A DNA stretch of 52,329 bases from Silanimonas sp. (GTDB lineage: Bacteria; Pseudomonadota; Gammaproteobacteria; Xanthomonadales; Xanthomonadaceae), in contig NZ_JAPZQK010000029.1 in NCBI RefSeq assembly GCF_027530345.1, forward strand, positions 1-52,329. Direction: 5' to 3'. The position numbers and the translations under genes are program-made. Each line of letters opens with the position of its first letter. The first letter of the stretch is position 1. The notes beneath the pieces are model-generated. The model was given only the letters and a program-made list of their open reading frames with translations. It did no database searches and was not told where the DNA came from. Shown piece after piece: positions 20,332-29,442 of the stretch.

Positions 20332-21221
20332 GCCTCTCGGGCTTCGCTTTCGTCGACGGCGGCTTCGACCGCGCCGCACACCTTCGCTCCTCCACCGAGG
20401 CCCTCGATGCCGCTTGGCCCGGGGCGCGCGTGCTGCGGCTCGATGCCGAATCGCGCAGCCTCGACGAGGGCGAGTTCGCCGATTGGCCCCACGGCGAAGC
20501 CTTGGCCAGCGAGCGCCCGGACGATGCGGCGTTCATCGGCCTCGTCGAGGGTGTGGCCTGTTTCGCCTGGGAGCGTCTGGCCGAAGGGGCCCCCACCGTC
20601 GACCTGCGCCGCGCCGGCCTGCAGTGGCCGGGCCGCGAGGCCGCGCTGTTCGCCGCCGCCGCAGGCCTGTTGAACTGGCAGCGCCGCGCGCGCTTCTGCG
20701 GCGTCTGCGGCACGGCCGTGGAACGTCGCCAGGCCGGCTGGGCTGCGCGCTGCCCGGGCTGCGGCCTCGAGGCCTACCCGCGCACCGACCCCGCCATCAT
20801 CGTGGCCGTCAGCTCCGGCGATCGGCTGTTGCTCGGCCGCCAGCGCAGTTGGCCCCCGGGCCGCTGGTCGGTGGTGGCCGGCTTCGTCGAGCCCGGCGAA
20901 TCGCTGGCCCAGGCCGTCCACCGCGAGGTGTTCGAGGAAACCCGCGTCGAGGTGGGCGCCGTGCGTTACGCCGGCGACCAGCCCTGGCCCTTTCCGATGG
21001 CGCTGATGCTCGGCTTCCATGCCGAAGCCGCGCCCGATGCCCCGGCGCCGGAAGTCGACGACGAGCTCGAAGCCGCACGCTGGTTCACCCGCGAGGAGGT
21101 GCTGGCCGGGTTGGCGGTCGGCGACACGCCGCGCGGTGCCGAGCCGCCGCCGCTGGCGTTCGCGCCTCGGCTCTCGATCGCCCGCGCCTTGATCGAAGCC
21201 TGGGCCGACGGCACCTCCTGA
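20328..21221 (+). CDS. nudC: NAD(+) diphosphatase NudC
   Basis: A 297-aa Nudix enzyme that cleaves NADH to NMNH and AMP and removes NAD caps from RNA. The zinc ribbon has four cysteines, in RFCGVCG and RCPGCG. The Nudix box starts [20 protein letters not shown], with TRVEVG after it, and the NudC-specific [13 protein letters not shown] follows. It starts with GTG in a 4-bp overlap (GTGA) with the erpA stop, implying translational coupling. Confidence 0.93.
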   Translation: MSLSGFAFVDGGFDRAAHLRSSTEALDAAWPGARVLRLDAESRSLDEGEFADWPHGEALASERPDDAAFIGLVEGVACFAWERLAEGAPTVDLRRAGLQWPGREAALFAAAAGLLNWQRRARFCGVCGTAVERRQAGWAARCPGCGLEAYPRTDPAIIVAVSSGDRLLLGRQRSWPPGRWSVVAGFVEPGESLAQAVHREVFEETRVEVGAVRYAGDQPWPFPMALMLGFHAEAAPDAPAPEVDDELEAARWFTREEVLAGLAVGDTPRGAEPPPLAFAPRLSIARALIEAWADGTS

Positions 21222-21292
21222 GGCCACCGCACGAGCCCTTCGCGCCCGCGCGCTAGACTCCCCTTCCGCACGCGCCGTCGCCTCCAGACCGG

Positions 21293-22165
21293 ATGTCCAT
21301 CACCCTCGTCGCCGTCATCGCCGCCCTGCTGCTCGGCCATTTCGCCAAGCCGTTGGCCGCGCTTCGCCACCACGATGGCTTCGTCGCGTGGCTGGGTGTG
21401 CTGGGCGCCGAGGGCGGCAGCCTGCGTCGCGCCGCGCTGTGGTTCGGCCTCGGCCTGCCGCTGGTTCTGCTCGCTGCACTGCAGTGGTGGCTCTCGGGCT
21501 GGGCCTACGGCCTCCCGAGCCTGCTGCTTGGCATCGCGGCAGTGTTCTACGCCTGGGGCCCGCGCGATCTCGACCTCGATGTCGAAGCGGTCATCGAAGC
21601 CGACGGCGCCGAGGCCCGGCGCGAGGCGGCCAAGCCGCTGTTTCCGCAGCGCGACGATGCCGTCATCGAGGGCGGCCCGCTGGTGGAAGCGGTGTTCCGC
21701 TGCGCGCTGTGGCGCTGGTTCGGGCCGCTGTTCTGGTTCCTCGTCCTCGGCCCGGTCGGCGCGGTCGGCTACCGGCTTGTCGCTCTCTCGGCGCAAGGCG
21801 CGGCGCAGCAGCGCCTGCCGGAAGCGCAGCGCAGCACCGCGACTGTTCTGCTCGGCGTGCTCGACTGGCCGGTGGCGCAGTTGATGACGCTGACGCTGGC
21901 CCTCGCCGCGGATTTCGACGCGGTGATCGGTGCCTGGCGTCGCTGGCATGCCGACGGGATCCGTCTCGGCCTCGGGCATCTCGAGGCTGCCGCGCGCGTG
22001 AGCGTGGCGGTCGAACTCGCCGAGGAAGAGGCCTACGCGGCCGATGGCCCGGCGCAGGCTCCCGCGCTGCTGGAACTGCGCGATGCGATGAGCCTGGTGT
22101 GGCGCATCCTGGTGATCTGGATGGGCGTGCTGGCGCTGTTCGTCGTCGCGGGGTTCGTCGGGTAG
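21293..22165 (+). CDS. ampE: AmpE-like inner-membrane protein
   Basis: A 290-aa protein with about four transmembrane segments that matches AmpE (E. coli 284 aa), related to CobD/CbiB. Family features include GLPSLLLGIAAVFYAWGPRDL near residue 80, the loop with PLVEAVFRCALWRWFGPLFW, and LGVLDWPVAQLMTLTLALA. In E. coli AmpE is a membrane partner of AmpD in beta-lactamase signalling. No ampD gene is next to it here. The ATG follows nudC by 71 bp. A 285-bp non-coding stretch follows. Confidence 0.85.
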   Translation: MSITLVAVIAALLLGHFAKPLAALRHHDGFVAWLGVLGAEGGSLRRAALWFGLGLPLVLLAALQWWLSGWAYGLPSLLLGIAAVFYAWGPRDLDLDVEAVIEADGAEARREAAKPLFPQRDDAVIEGGPLVEAVFRCALWRWFGPLFWFLVLGPVGAVGYRLVALSAQGAAQQRLPEAQRSTATVLLGVLDWPVAQLMTLTLALAADFDAVIGAWRRWHADGIRLGLGHLEAAARVSVAVELAEEEAYAADGPAQAPALLELRDAMSLVWRILVIWMGVLALFVVAGFVG

Positions 22166-22180
22166 CGGCGGCGGGTAGAC

Positions 22181-22206
22181 GCCGTGGCGAAGGCCGCCAA
22201 CGAGGC
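22181..22206. repeat. Left arm of 26-bp inverted repeat
   Basis: The arm begins gccgtggcgaaggccgcc. Its reverse complement recurs at 22342-22367 with one mismatch. Confidence 0.75.
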
Positions 22207-22341
22207 TGGCCCGCCCCGTCACCTTGGTCGCGAAGTTCCCGGCGGTCGATCCGAAGGGGGCGTCCCTGCCCCTCGGATCGATGGCGCATCCTGCGCCACC
22301 CTTCGGGCTGCGCCTGGAGATCGCGCCGGGGCTCCTTAGTC

Positions 22342-22367
22342 GCCTCGCTGGCGGCCTTCGCCACGGC
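22342..22367. repeat. Right arm of 26-bp inverted repeat
   Basis: The arm begins gcctcgctggcggccttcg and pairs with 22181-22206 at 25 of 26 positions. Confidence 0.75.
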
Positions 22368-22450
22368 ACGCGCCTCGCGCATCCTCCATCGGTGTCGGAA
22401 GATCGTGGAGCGCAGCTCCCGCGAGGCGGGCGTGACAGCGAGCTCTTCCG

Positions 22451-24367
22451 CTATGCCGCGTCACCCCGCAGCGCGCGCACTTTCTCCTCGAGCAGCGCCG
22501 CGGTGGCGGTCTCGCCCGGCACCGCCGTGGTGGCTTCGATGCCGATCGCCGCGCGGAAGCGGCGCGGGAGGCGCATGCGGCCCAGCGCCGAATCGCGGCG
22601 GCTGAACAGACTGCCCCAGAGGTTCTTCAGCGCCATCGGCACCACCGGCACCGCGCGGCGGCCGAGGATCTTCTCGACGCCGGGGCGGAACGTCGCGATC
22701 TCGCCGTCTTTCGTCAGTCCGCCCTCGGGGAAGATGCCGACGATCTCGCCGTTCGCCAGCGCCGCGTCGATGCGGTCGAAGGCGCGCTGCATCAGTTCGG
22801 GGTCCTCCTTGCTTCCTGCGATGGGGATCGCACCCGCCGCGCGGAACACCCAGTTCATGACCGGGATGCGGAAGATCTTGTAGTACATGACGAACTTCAC
22901 CGGCCGCGGGATGGCGCCGGCCAGCAGCAGGGCGTCCATGTAGCCGACGTGGTTGCAGACTACGAGGGCCGCGCCTTCGTCCGGGATGTTCTCCTCGATG
23001 CCCTTGGTGTCGATGCGGTACATGGCGAGTGTCGCCAGCCACACCAGGAAGCGCATCAGGAACTCGGGAACGAGACTGAAGATGTAGATCGCCACGACGG
23101 CGTTCAGCGCCGCGGTGACGAGGAAGAGCTGCGGAATCGACAGGCCCGCAGGGCCAAGCAGCAGCACCGCGAGCCCCGCGGCGATCACGATGAAGAGGGC
23201 GTTGACGATGTTGTTGGCCGCGATGACGCGCGAGAGCTGCTCGCGCGGCGCGCGCTGCTGCACCAGCGCGAACAGCGGCACGATGAAGAAGCCGCCGAAG
23301 ACGCCGATCAGCGCGAGGTCGATGGCGATGCGCACGCTGCCTTCGGCCGCCAGGAAGCCGCGCCAGTCGAGCGCATTGGCGCTGCCGGCGGCGACTTCCA
23401 GCGCGTGCACGCTGGCCTGCGGCTGCGCCAGCCACAGGTCGATGCCGAACACCGTCATTCCGATGGCGCCGAGCGGCACGAGGCCGATCTCGACGGTGCG
23501 GCGCGACAGCGTTTCGCACAGCAGCGACCCGAGCCCGATGCCGAGCGAGAACAGCGTCAGCAGCAGCGGGATCACCGTCGCATCGCCGCCGAGCACGTCG
23601 ATGGCGTACTTCGGCAGCTGGGCGAGGAACAGCGCGCCGAAGAAGAAGAACCAGCTGATGCCGAGCACCGAGTTCAGCACCGCGCGCTGGCCCTTCAGCG
23701 TCGCCAGCGTCGACACCGTGGCGCGGAAGGGATTGCGGTCGACGACGAGGTCCGGCGCGGTGGCGGGCGCTTCGGGCACGAAGCGCGCGGCGATGTAGCC
23801 GACGACGGCGATGGCGATGACGGCGAGCGAGGCCAGCAGTGGGCCGTTCTCGTACTCGCTGATCAGCACGCCGCCGAAGATCGTGCCGACGAGGATGGCG
23901 AGGAAGGTGCCGGTCTCGACGAGGCCGTTGCCGCCGGTGAGCTCCTCGGGCTTCAGGGCTTGCGGCAGGATCGCGTACTTGATCGGGCCGAACAGCGTGC
24001 TCTGCGCGCCGAGCAGGAACAGCACGCCGAGCAGGAAGGGCAACGAGTCCAGCCAGAAGCCGACCGCCGCGAGCACGGCGATGACGATCTCCAGCAGCTT
24101 GATGCGGCGGATCGAGCGCGCCTTCTCGTACTTCTCCGCCCACTGGCCGGCGGTGGCGGAGAACAGGAAGAAGGGCAGGATGAACAGCGCGCTGGCGAGG
24201 TTGGCCCAGAGGCTGCGTTCGTCGCTGCTCAGCCCGACCGCCTTGACGGTGACGAGGATGACCAGCGCCTGCTTGAAGACGTTGTCGTTGAACGAACCCA
24301 GCGCCTGCGCGAGGAAGAACGGGGCGAAGCGGCGTTGGGAAAGCAGCGCGAACTGGCTGTGCGACAT
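22451..24367 (-). CDS. LplT-like MFS transporter fused to PlsC acyltransferase
   Basis: A 638-aa membrane protein. The first 400 or so residues form a 12-segment MFS domain like the lysophospholipid flippase LplT (ALGSFNDNVFKQALVIL, LFGPIKYAILPQ). The last 200 form a PlsC acyltransferase with the NHxxxxD motif (CNHVGYMDALLL) and FPEGG. It probably imports lysophospholipids and reacylates them. In E. coli the same job uses LplT plus Aas; here the AMP-ligase domain of Aas is absent, so the acyl donor would be acyl-CoA or acyl-ACP. The start at 24367 was chosen because the sequence upstream in frame does not look like protein. It ends the minus-strand run from prmA. Confidence 0.85.
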   Translation of the reverse strand: MSHSQFALLSQRRFAPFFLAQALGSFNDNVFKQALVILVTVKAVGLSSDERSLWANLASALFILPFFLFSATAGQWAEKYEKARSIRRIKLLEIVIAVLAAVGFWLDSLPFLLGVLFLLGAQSTLFGPIKYAILPQALKPEELTGGNGLVETGTFLAILVGTIFGGVLISEYENGPLLASLAVIAIAVVGYIAARFVPEAPATAPDLVVDRNPFRATVSTLATLKGQRAVLNSVLGISWFFFFGALFLAQLPKYAIDVLGGDATVIPLLLTLFSLGIGLGSLLCETLSRRTVEIGLVPLGAIGMTVFGIDLWLAQPQASVHALEVAAGSANALDWRGFLAAEGSVRIAIDLALIGVFGGFFIVPLFALVQQRAPREQLSRVIAANNIVNALFIVIAAGLAVLLLGPAGLSIPQLFLVTAALNAVVAIYIFSLVPEFLMRFLVWLATLAMYRIDTKGIEENIPDEGAALVVCNHVGYMDALLLAGAIPRPVKFVMYYKIFRIPVMNWVFRAAGAIPIAGSKEDPELMQRAFDRIDAALANGEIVGIFPEGGLTKDGEIATFRPGVEKILGRRAVPVVPMALKNLWGSLFSRRDSALGRMRLPRRFRAAIGIEATTAVPGETATAALLEEKVRALRGDAA

Positions 24368-24411
24368 GGCGGGCTCCGAGGGCCCGCAGAACGTAGCAAA
24401 CCTGCGAGGGC

Positions 24412-25056
24412 TCAGGGCTTGGGCAGCACCGGGGCGCTGGCGGCGAACGTGGGGCGCATCGAGAAACGCGCCAGCCAGGTCGCGAGAAGCGGGGCCTGCG
24501 CGCGCCACGGGCGGTGGGGCAGGCGGAAGTCGATCCACTCCAGCGCGCTGCCGACGGCGAGGTCGGCGAGGGTGACGCCGGCGCCTTCGAAGAACATCGG
24601 CGGCACGCCCTCCGTCGCGCGCGCCGCGAGGTGGCGTTCGAGTTCGCCAACGGCGCCGTCGATCTTCAGCCACTGCCAGTCCATCCACGCGGTGCTGCGC
24701 TGCTCGGGCGTGCGACCCGGCCACACGGATTCGAGCCGGACCAGCACGGCGGCATCGAGCAGGCCGTCGGCAAGCGCTTCGAGGCGCTTCACGCGCATGC
24801 GTGCCGCGAAGTCCTCGGGAAGCAACCGCGGGCCGGGCTGGGCATCCAGCCATTCAGCGATCACCGGCGAATCGAACCAGGCCTCGCCGTCGTCGGTGAC
24901 GAGGCAGGGCACCTTGCGCAGCGGATTCAGCGCCGCGACCGGGCTGGCCGGGTCGAGCACGTCGACTTCGACGAGCTCAAGTTCCAGGCCTTTCTCGGCG
25001 GCGAGGGCGCGCGCCTTGCGGGCGAAGGGCGAGGGCAGGGAGCAGAAGAGCTTCAT
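24412..25056 (-). CDS. Glutathione S-transferase (YibF-like)
   Basis: A 214-aa cytoplasmic glutathione S-transferase. The thioredoxin-fold half starts MKLFCSLPSPFARKAR, with the conserved cis-proline in RKVPCLV and the glutathione-binding DSPVIAEWLD. The helical half (about 85-214) carries GVTLADLAVGSALEWIDFR, typical of YibF-type enzymes. The substrate is unknown. It lies 25 bp downstream of purD and 44 bp upstream of the LplT/PlsC gene on the same strand. Confidence 0.88.
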   Translation of the reverse strand: MKLFCSLPSPFARKARALAAEKGLELELVEVDVLDPASPVAALNPLRKVPCLVTDDGEAWFDSPVIAEWLDAQPGPRLLPEDFAARMRVKRLEALADGLLDAAVLVRLESVWPGRTPEQRSTAWMDWQWLKIDGAVGELERHLAARATEGVPPMFFEGAGVTLADLAVGSALEWIDFRLPHRPWRAQAPLLATWLARFSMRPTFAASAPVLPKP

Positions 25057-25081
25057 GGTCGCCTCCGATGCGCGGTGGAAA

Positions 25082-26380
25082 TCAGCCCTGCTCGCGCGCC
25101 ACCGCGCGCCAACCGATGTCGGTGCGGTGCAGTTCGTTCGCCCACGAGATTTTCGCGACCGCCTCGTAGGCCTTGCGCTGCGCCTCGCGGATGTCCGCAC
25201 CCTTGGCGCACACGCAGAGAACGCGGCCGCCGCTGGTCTTCACCGCGCCGCCGTCGAGCGTGGCACCAGCATGGAAGACCTTGGCGAAGGCGGGCACGGC
25301 GTCGAGGCCATGGATCACGTCGCCGGTGATCGGCGTTTCGGGGTAGGGCTTGGCGGCCATCACCACGCCGAGCGCGGGTTCGGGCGACCAGCGGGCTTCG
25401 ATCGCGTTGAGCTTGCCGTCGATGGCGGCTTCGACGAGATCGACCAGGTCGGAGTCGAGGCGCAGCATCACCGGCTGGGTTTCCGGGTCACCAAAGCGCA
25501 CGTTGAACTCGATGACCTTGGGGTTGCCCGCGGTGTCGATCATCAGGCCGGCGTAGAGGAAGCCGGTGAACGGCACGCCGTCGGCGGCCATGCCGCGCAC
25601 GGTGGGTTCGACCACCTCGCGCATCACCCGGGCATGCACCTCGGGCGTGACCACGGGCGCGGGCGAGTAGGCACCCATGCCGCCGGTGTTCGGGCCGGTG
25701 TCGCCATCGCCGACACGTTTGTGGTCTTGGCTGGTGGCCATCGGCAGCGCATGCACGCCGTCGACCATCGAGATGAAGCTGGCCTCCTCGCCGTCGAGGA
25801 AATCCTCGATGACGACGCGCGATCCGGCGCTGCCGAAGGCGTTGCCGGCCAGCATGTCGCGCACCGCGGCTTCGGCTTCGGCCACGCTCATCGCCACGAT
25901 CACGCCCTTGCCGGCAGCGAGTCCGTCGGCCTTCACCACGATGCGGGTGTCGTTGAGTTCAGCGGTGCGCGCGCGGATGTAGGTGCAGGCCGCGTCGACG
26001 TCGGTGAACACCTCGTAGCCCGCGGTGGGAATGCCGTGGCGCTTCAGGAAATCCTTGGCGAAGGCCTTGCTGCCTTCGAGCTGCGCGGCCTTTGCCGTGG
26101 GCCCGAAGATGCGCAGGCCGGCGGCGCGGAAGCGATCCACCACGCCCGCCACCAGCGGCGCCTCGGGGCCCACGACGGTGAGCGCAACGCCTTCGCGTTG
26201 CACCAGCGCGAGCAGGCCGTCGAGGTCGGTCGCCTTCACGTTGACGTTGCGGCACTTGGTCTCGGTCGCGGTGCCGGAGTTGCCGGGCGCGACAAGTACT
26301 TCGCTGACGCGCGCGCTCTGCGCGAGCTTCCAGGCCAGCGCGTGCTCGCGACCGCCGTTGCCGATGACGAGGATTTTCAT
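25082..26380 (-). CDS. purD: Phosphoribosylamine-glycine ligase PurD
   Basis: A 432-aa ATP-grasp ligase for the second step of purine synthesis, joining phosphoribosylamine and glycine. The N-terminus [19 protein letters not shown], the ATP-grasp text VVKADGLAAGKGVIVA and the signature RFGDPETQPV are all intact. Length is normal. Its ATG overlaps the stop of the GNAT gene by 4 bp (ATGA), so the acetyltransferase and PurD are coupled. Confidence 0.96.
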   Translation of the reverse strand: MKILVIGNGGREHALAWKLAQSARVSEVLVAPGNSGTATETKCRNVNVKATDLDGLLALVQREGVALTVVGPEAPLVAGVVDRFRAAGLRIFGPTAKAAQLEGSKAFAKDFLKRHGIPTAGYEVFTDVDAACTYIRARTAELNDTRIVVKADGLAAGKGVIVAMSVAEAEAAVRDMLAGNAFGSAGSRVVIEDFLDGEEASFISMVDGVHALPMATSQDHKRVGDGDTGPNTGGMGAYSPAPVVTPEVHARVMREVVEPTVRGMAADGVPFTGFLYAGLMIDTAGNPKVIEFNVRFGDPETQPVMLRLDSDLVDLVEAAIDGKLNAIEARWSPEPALGVVMAAKPYPETPITGDVIHGLDAVPAFAKVFHAGATLDGGAVKTSGGRVLCVCAKGADIREAQRKAYEAVAKISWANELHRTDIGWRAVAREQG

Positions 26381-26880
26381 GAGGGGCTGCCTTCGCGAAG
26401 ATTCAAAAGTTGCATGGACACGAGTTTTTGGCCACCCGCAACGCGTTGCTGCCCGATCTCGCGGAAGCCGAGTCGATCGTGGAAGGCCTTCGAGCCGGGG
26501 TTCGGCGGATCGAGGTTGTATTCGCAGACGAGGGCGTTGATGCCTTGCTGGCGCGCGTGATCAGACAGGTGCTGGTAGAGCTGTTTTCCGATGCCTTGGC
26601 CCGCGGCGCGGGCATCGACCACGATGCGATCGATGTAGACGAAGCGCGGCAGGCGTGCGGCGAACCAGCGGAAGTTGTCGTTGTCGTAGGCCGCCGTCTC
26701 ATCCATCGCCAGCAGGAAGGCCACGGGGTCACCTTCCTCATCGACCACCCAGTGCGCGCAAGCGATGGCATCGAGTTCGACGAGACGCGCCGCGTCCATA
26801 GCGCTGGTCTGTGCCACCTCCGCCGCGTTCAGCGCGACGATGCGCGCGTGGTCGGCGGCGGTGGCGGCGCGGATCGGCAT
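26377..26880 (-). CDS. GNAT-family N-acetyltransferase
   Basis: A 167-aa acetyltransferase. The acetyl-CoA loop is seen as [19 protein letters not shown] (motif R/QxxGxG/A), preceded by FVYIDRIVV and followed by the helix and strand [12 protein letters not shown]. The substrate is unknown. It sits between purH (7 bp away) and purD (4-bp overlap), two genes that are often adjacent, so a link to purine intermediates or translation is possible but unproven. Confidence 0.85.
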   Translation of the reverse strand: MPIRAATAADHARIVALNAAEVAQTSAMDAARLVELDAIACAHWVVDEEGDPVAFLLAMDETAAYDNDNFRWFAARLPRFVYIDRIVVDARAAGQGIGKQLYQHLSDHARQQGINALVCEYNLDPPNPGSKAFHDRLGFREIGQQRVAGGQKLVSMQLLNLREGSPS

Positions 26881-26887
26881 CGGCTCT

Positions 26888-28459
26888 TCAGTGCTTGAAG
26901 TGGCGCGTGCCGGTGAACACCATCGCCATGTCGTGCTCGTCGGCGGCGGCGATCACCTCGGCGTCGCGCATCGAGCCGCCCGGCTGGATCACGGCACGAA
27001 TACCGGCCTTGCCGGCGGCATCGATGCCGTCACGGAAGGGGAAGAAGGCATCCGAGGCCATCACCGCACCCGGCACCACGAGGCCGGCTTCTTCGGCCTT
27101 CAGCGCAGCGATCTTCGCGCTCACCACGCGGCTCATCTGGCCCGCGCCGATGCCCACCGTCTGCGCGTCTTTCGCGTAGACGATGGCGTTGGACTTCACG
27201 TACATCGCCACCTGCCACGCGAACACGAGGTCGGCCATCTCCTCGGCGCTCGGCTGGCGCTTCGTGACGATGCGGCCATCGCCGGCAGCCCAAGGCGTCA
27301 CGTCGGCGTCCTGCACGAGCAAGCCGCCAGCGATGCGCTTGTAGTCAAGCGCCTTGGCCGGCACATCGAGCGCGCCGCAGGACAGCACGCGCACGTTAGG
27401 CTTCTTCGCGAACACGGCCACGGCCTCGTCGCTGACGACCGGCGCGATCACGACTTCGACGAACTGGCGCTTGAGGATCTCTTCCGCCGTGCCGGCGTCG
27501 AGCGGACGGTTGAAGGCGATGATGCCGCCGAAGGCCGAGGTCGGGTCGGTGGCGTAGGCGCGGTCGTAGGCGGCGAACACGTCCTGCGCCACGGCCACGC
27601 CGCAGGGGTTGGCGTGCTTCACGATCACGCAGGCCGGCTGGTGGAACTGCTTCACGCACTCGAGCGCGGCATCCGCATCGGCGAGGTTGTTGTAGCTGAG
27701 CTCCTTGCCCTGCAGGAACTGCGCGGTGGCGACGATGCCCATCGGCGCGCCGCGCTCGACGTACAGCGCGCCGCGCTGGTGCGGGTTCTCGCCGTAGCGG
27801 AGCTTGCTGCCGAGGTCGAGCTGCAGATTCAGCGTGCTCGGCCACTCGGCGGCCTGGGCTTCGTCCTCGACGCGCGCCGAGAGCCACATGCTCACCTTGC
27901 CGTCGTAGCGCGCGGTGTGAGCGTAGCCCTTGGCGGCGTAGCCGCGGCGCTGCGCGGCGGTCGTGCCGCCGGCGGCGAACGCTTCGAGGAAGCCGTCGTA
28001 ATCGGCCGGGTCGGTCAGCACCGCGACGCGGGCGTGGTTCTTCGCTGCCGCGCGCAGCATGGCCGGGCCGCCGATGTCGATGTTCTCGACCGCGTCCTCG
28101 TACGTGCAGTCGGGCTTGGCGACCGTCGCTTCGAAGGGGTAGAGGTTCACCACCAGCAGATCAATCGCTTCGATGCCGTGCTGGGCCATCACCGCGTCGT
28201 CGGTGCCGGCGCGGCCCAGCAGGCCGCCGTGCACCTTCGGGTGCAGGGTCTTGACGCGGCCGTCCATGATTTCCGGGAAGCCAGTGACCGACGAGACATC
28301 GGTGACGTTCAAGCCCGCATCGCGCAGGGCCTTGGCCGTGCCGCCGGTGGAGAGCAGCACCACGCCCTTCGCCGCGAGGGCTTGCGCCAGCGGCAGCAGG
28401 CCGGTCTTGTCGGAAACGGACAGCAGGGCCCGGCGGACGGGCTGGCGGTGGTCGGTCAT
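26888..28459 (-). CDS. purH: Bifunctional AICAR transformylase/IMP cyclohydrolase PurH
   Basis: A 523-aa enzyme for the last two steps of IMP synthesis. The N-terminal cyclohydrolase part has [26 protein letters not shown] and the formyltransferase part has [15 protein letters not shown] and the C-terminal [12 protein letters not shown] and FTGTRHFKH. Length is normal. The ATG at 28459 has GAGGGAG a few bases upstream. A perfect -10 box lies about 40 bp upstream, between fis and purH. Confidence 0.96.
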   Translation of the reverse strand: MTDHRQPVRRALLSVSDKTGLLPLAQALAAKGVVLLSTGGTAKALRDAGLNVTDVSSVTGFPEIMDGRVKTLHPKVHGGLLGRAGTDDAVMAQHGIEAIDLLVVNLYPFEATVAKPDCTYEDAVENIDIGGPAMLRAAAKNHARVAVLTDPADYDGFLEAFAAGGTTAAQRRGYAAKGYAHTARYDGKVSMWLSARVEDEAQAAEWPSTLNLQLDLGSKLRYGENPHQRGALYVERGAPMGIVATAQFLQGKELSYNNLADADAALECVKQFHQPACVIVKHANPCGVAVAQDVFAAYDRAYATDPTSAFGGIIAFNRPLDAGTAEEILKRQFVEVVIAPVVSDEAVAVFAKKPNVRVLSCGALDVPAKALDYKRIAGGLLVQDADVTPWAAGDGRIVTKRQPSAEEMADLVFAWQVAMYVKSNAIVYAKDAQTVGIGAGQMSRVVSAKIAALKAEEAGLVVPGAVMASDAFFPFRDGIDAAGKAGIRAVIQPGGSMRDAEVIAAADEHDMAMVFTGTRHFKH

Positions 28460-28496
28460 GCGGCTCCCTCGGCCCGTCACGGGCGGAAAGACGCGA

Positions 28497-28502
28497 ATTA
28501 TA
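28497..28502 (-). promoter_or_regulatory. Probable -10 element for purH
   Basis: TATAAT on the minus strand, 37 bp before the purH ATG and inside the fis-purH gap. No recognisable -35 lies at the usual distance, so this may be a weak or activator-dependent internal promoter. Confidence 0.4.
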
Positions 28503-28532
28503 CGGGGCGGCGAGCGGCCCCGGCCCGTGCGG

Positions 28533-28802
28533 TCAGCCCAGCAGGCCGACGGCTTCGAGCTTCTTGCGCAGCGTCGCGCGATTGATGCCCAGCACGGCCG
28601 CGGCGCGGCTCTGGTTGCCCTCGCAGTGCTTCATTACTTCGGTCAGCAGGCCGGTTTCCATCTCGGACAGCATCAGCGCGTAGAGCGAATCGGCCTCGCA
28701 CTCGCCGCGGTCATGCAGGTAGCGGCGCGTGGCGCGGCCCACGGCCTCGCGCAATGCGGGCACGGCCGGAGCGGCTTCGGCACGGGAATGAAGAGCGTTC
28801 AC
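28533..28802 (-). CDS. fis: Nucleoid-associated factor Fis
   Basis: An 89-aa DNA-bending protein that controls rRNA, supercoiling and many growth-phase genes. The C-terminal helix-turn-helix [20 protein letters not shown] is well conserved. The N-terminal half carries the dimer helices with [19 protein letters not shown]. The start is GTG at 28802. It lies upstream of purH and downstream of the DUF3426 gene on the same strand. Confidence 0.93.
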   Translation of the reverse strand: MNALHSRAEAAPAVPALREAVGRATRRYLHDRGECEADSLYALMLSEMETGLLTEVMKHCEGNQSRAAAVLGINRATLRKKLEAVGLLG

Positions 28803-28897
28803 GGAGACCCCAGGATCGAACCCGTCGGCCGTCCAGTGGACGACGGGGAGGGGGAGTCTGCCCCAATTCCGGACGCCGCGCGACCTCGACTTTGGTG

Positions 28898-29422
28898 TCA
28901 GTGGAAATCGAACTCGAAGGCCACGGCGCGGTTGCCCGGATCGAGGATTTCCAGGGCCACCGTGGCCGATTGGCCGGGGGCCAGGCCCTCCCGGGACGGG
29001 CTGCCGCCGAGGTATTCCACCGGCTGGAAGCGCCGCAGGCCGATCCGTTGGCCGTCGAGGTCGGTGAGGGCCAGTTCCAGCTGGGGCCAGCCCTGCGTCC
29101 AGGCCGCGTCGTTGCGGAAGCTGGCCGTCACCAGCAGGGCCTGGCGATTGGTCGGGTGGGGCTGGATCTCGCGGCTGAGCACGACGAAGGCCCCCGGCTC
29201 GTGCCAGGCCGGCAGGGCGCAGCCCAGCGAGGCGCAGACGCGTTCCATCCACGGGCGCCAGGTCGGGCTGGCGGCGAAGCGCTCACGGTCGGCCAGCACG
29301 ATCTGCACGAGCAGCACCAAGCCGGCGGCGACCAGCAAGGCGCCGACGCGCCACCGGCCCGCCCGCGAGAGCGGGGCGATTTTCGGGGGCGGACGGACGA
29401 AGCTGGGCAGCGGGCGCGGCAT
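28898..29422 (-). CDS. DUF3426 protein lacking the zinc-ribbon N-terminus
   Basis: A 174-aa protein with one transmembrane helix (about 27-44) and a C-terminal beta-rich domain of the DUF3426 type (REIQPHPTNRQALLVTASFR, WPQLELALTDLDGQ). Relatives commonly start with a CxxC zinc ribbon and an acidic linker before the helix; here the frame begins just before the helix. Either the ribbon has been lost or the gene is a short form. Function is unknown. It starts 20 bp after prmA on the same strand and precedes fis. Confidence 0.78.
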   Translation of the reverse strand: MPRPLPSFVRPPPKIAPLSRAGRWRVGALLVAAGLVLLVQIVLADRERFAASPTWRPWMERVCASLGCALPAWHEPGAFVVLSREIQPHPTNRQALLVTASFRNDAAWTQGWPQLELALTDLDGQRIGLRRFQPVEYLGGSPSREGLAPGQSATVALEILDPGNRAVAFEFDFH

Positions 29423-29442
29423 GGCGGCGGAGTGTACGGGTC

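Larger units (their letters stand above)
22166..22450. other. Non-coding stretch with nested inverted repeats
   Basis: This gap between the convergent ampE and LplT/PlsC genes holds no convincing gene. Positions 22181-22206 and 22342-22367 are inverted copies of one 26-bp sequence (one mismatch) around about 135 bp. Inside lie smaller inverted repeats, including ggcgca/tgcgcc near 22280. It could be a MITE-like element, a structured RNA or an unusual terminator region. No terminal duplication was seen. Confidence 0.6.

Noticed and set aside
22949-26560. 1203-aa plus-strand open frame
   Set aside because: Antisense of the LplT/PlsC, GST and purD genes.
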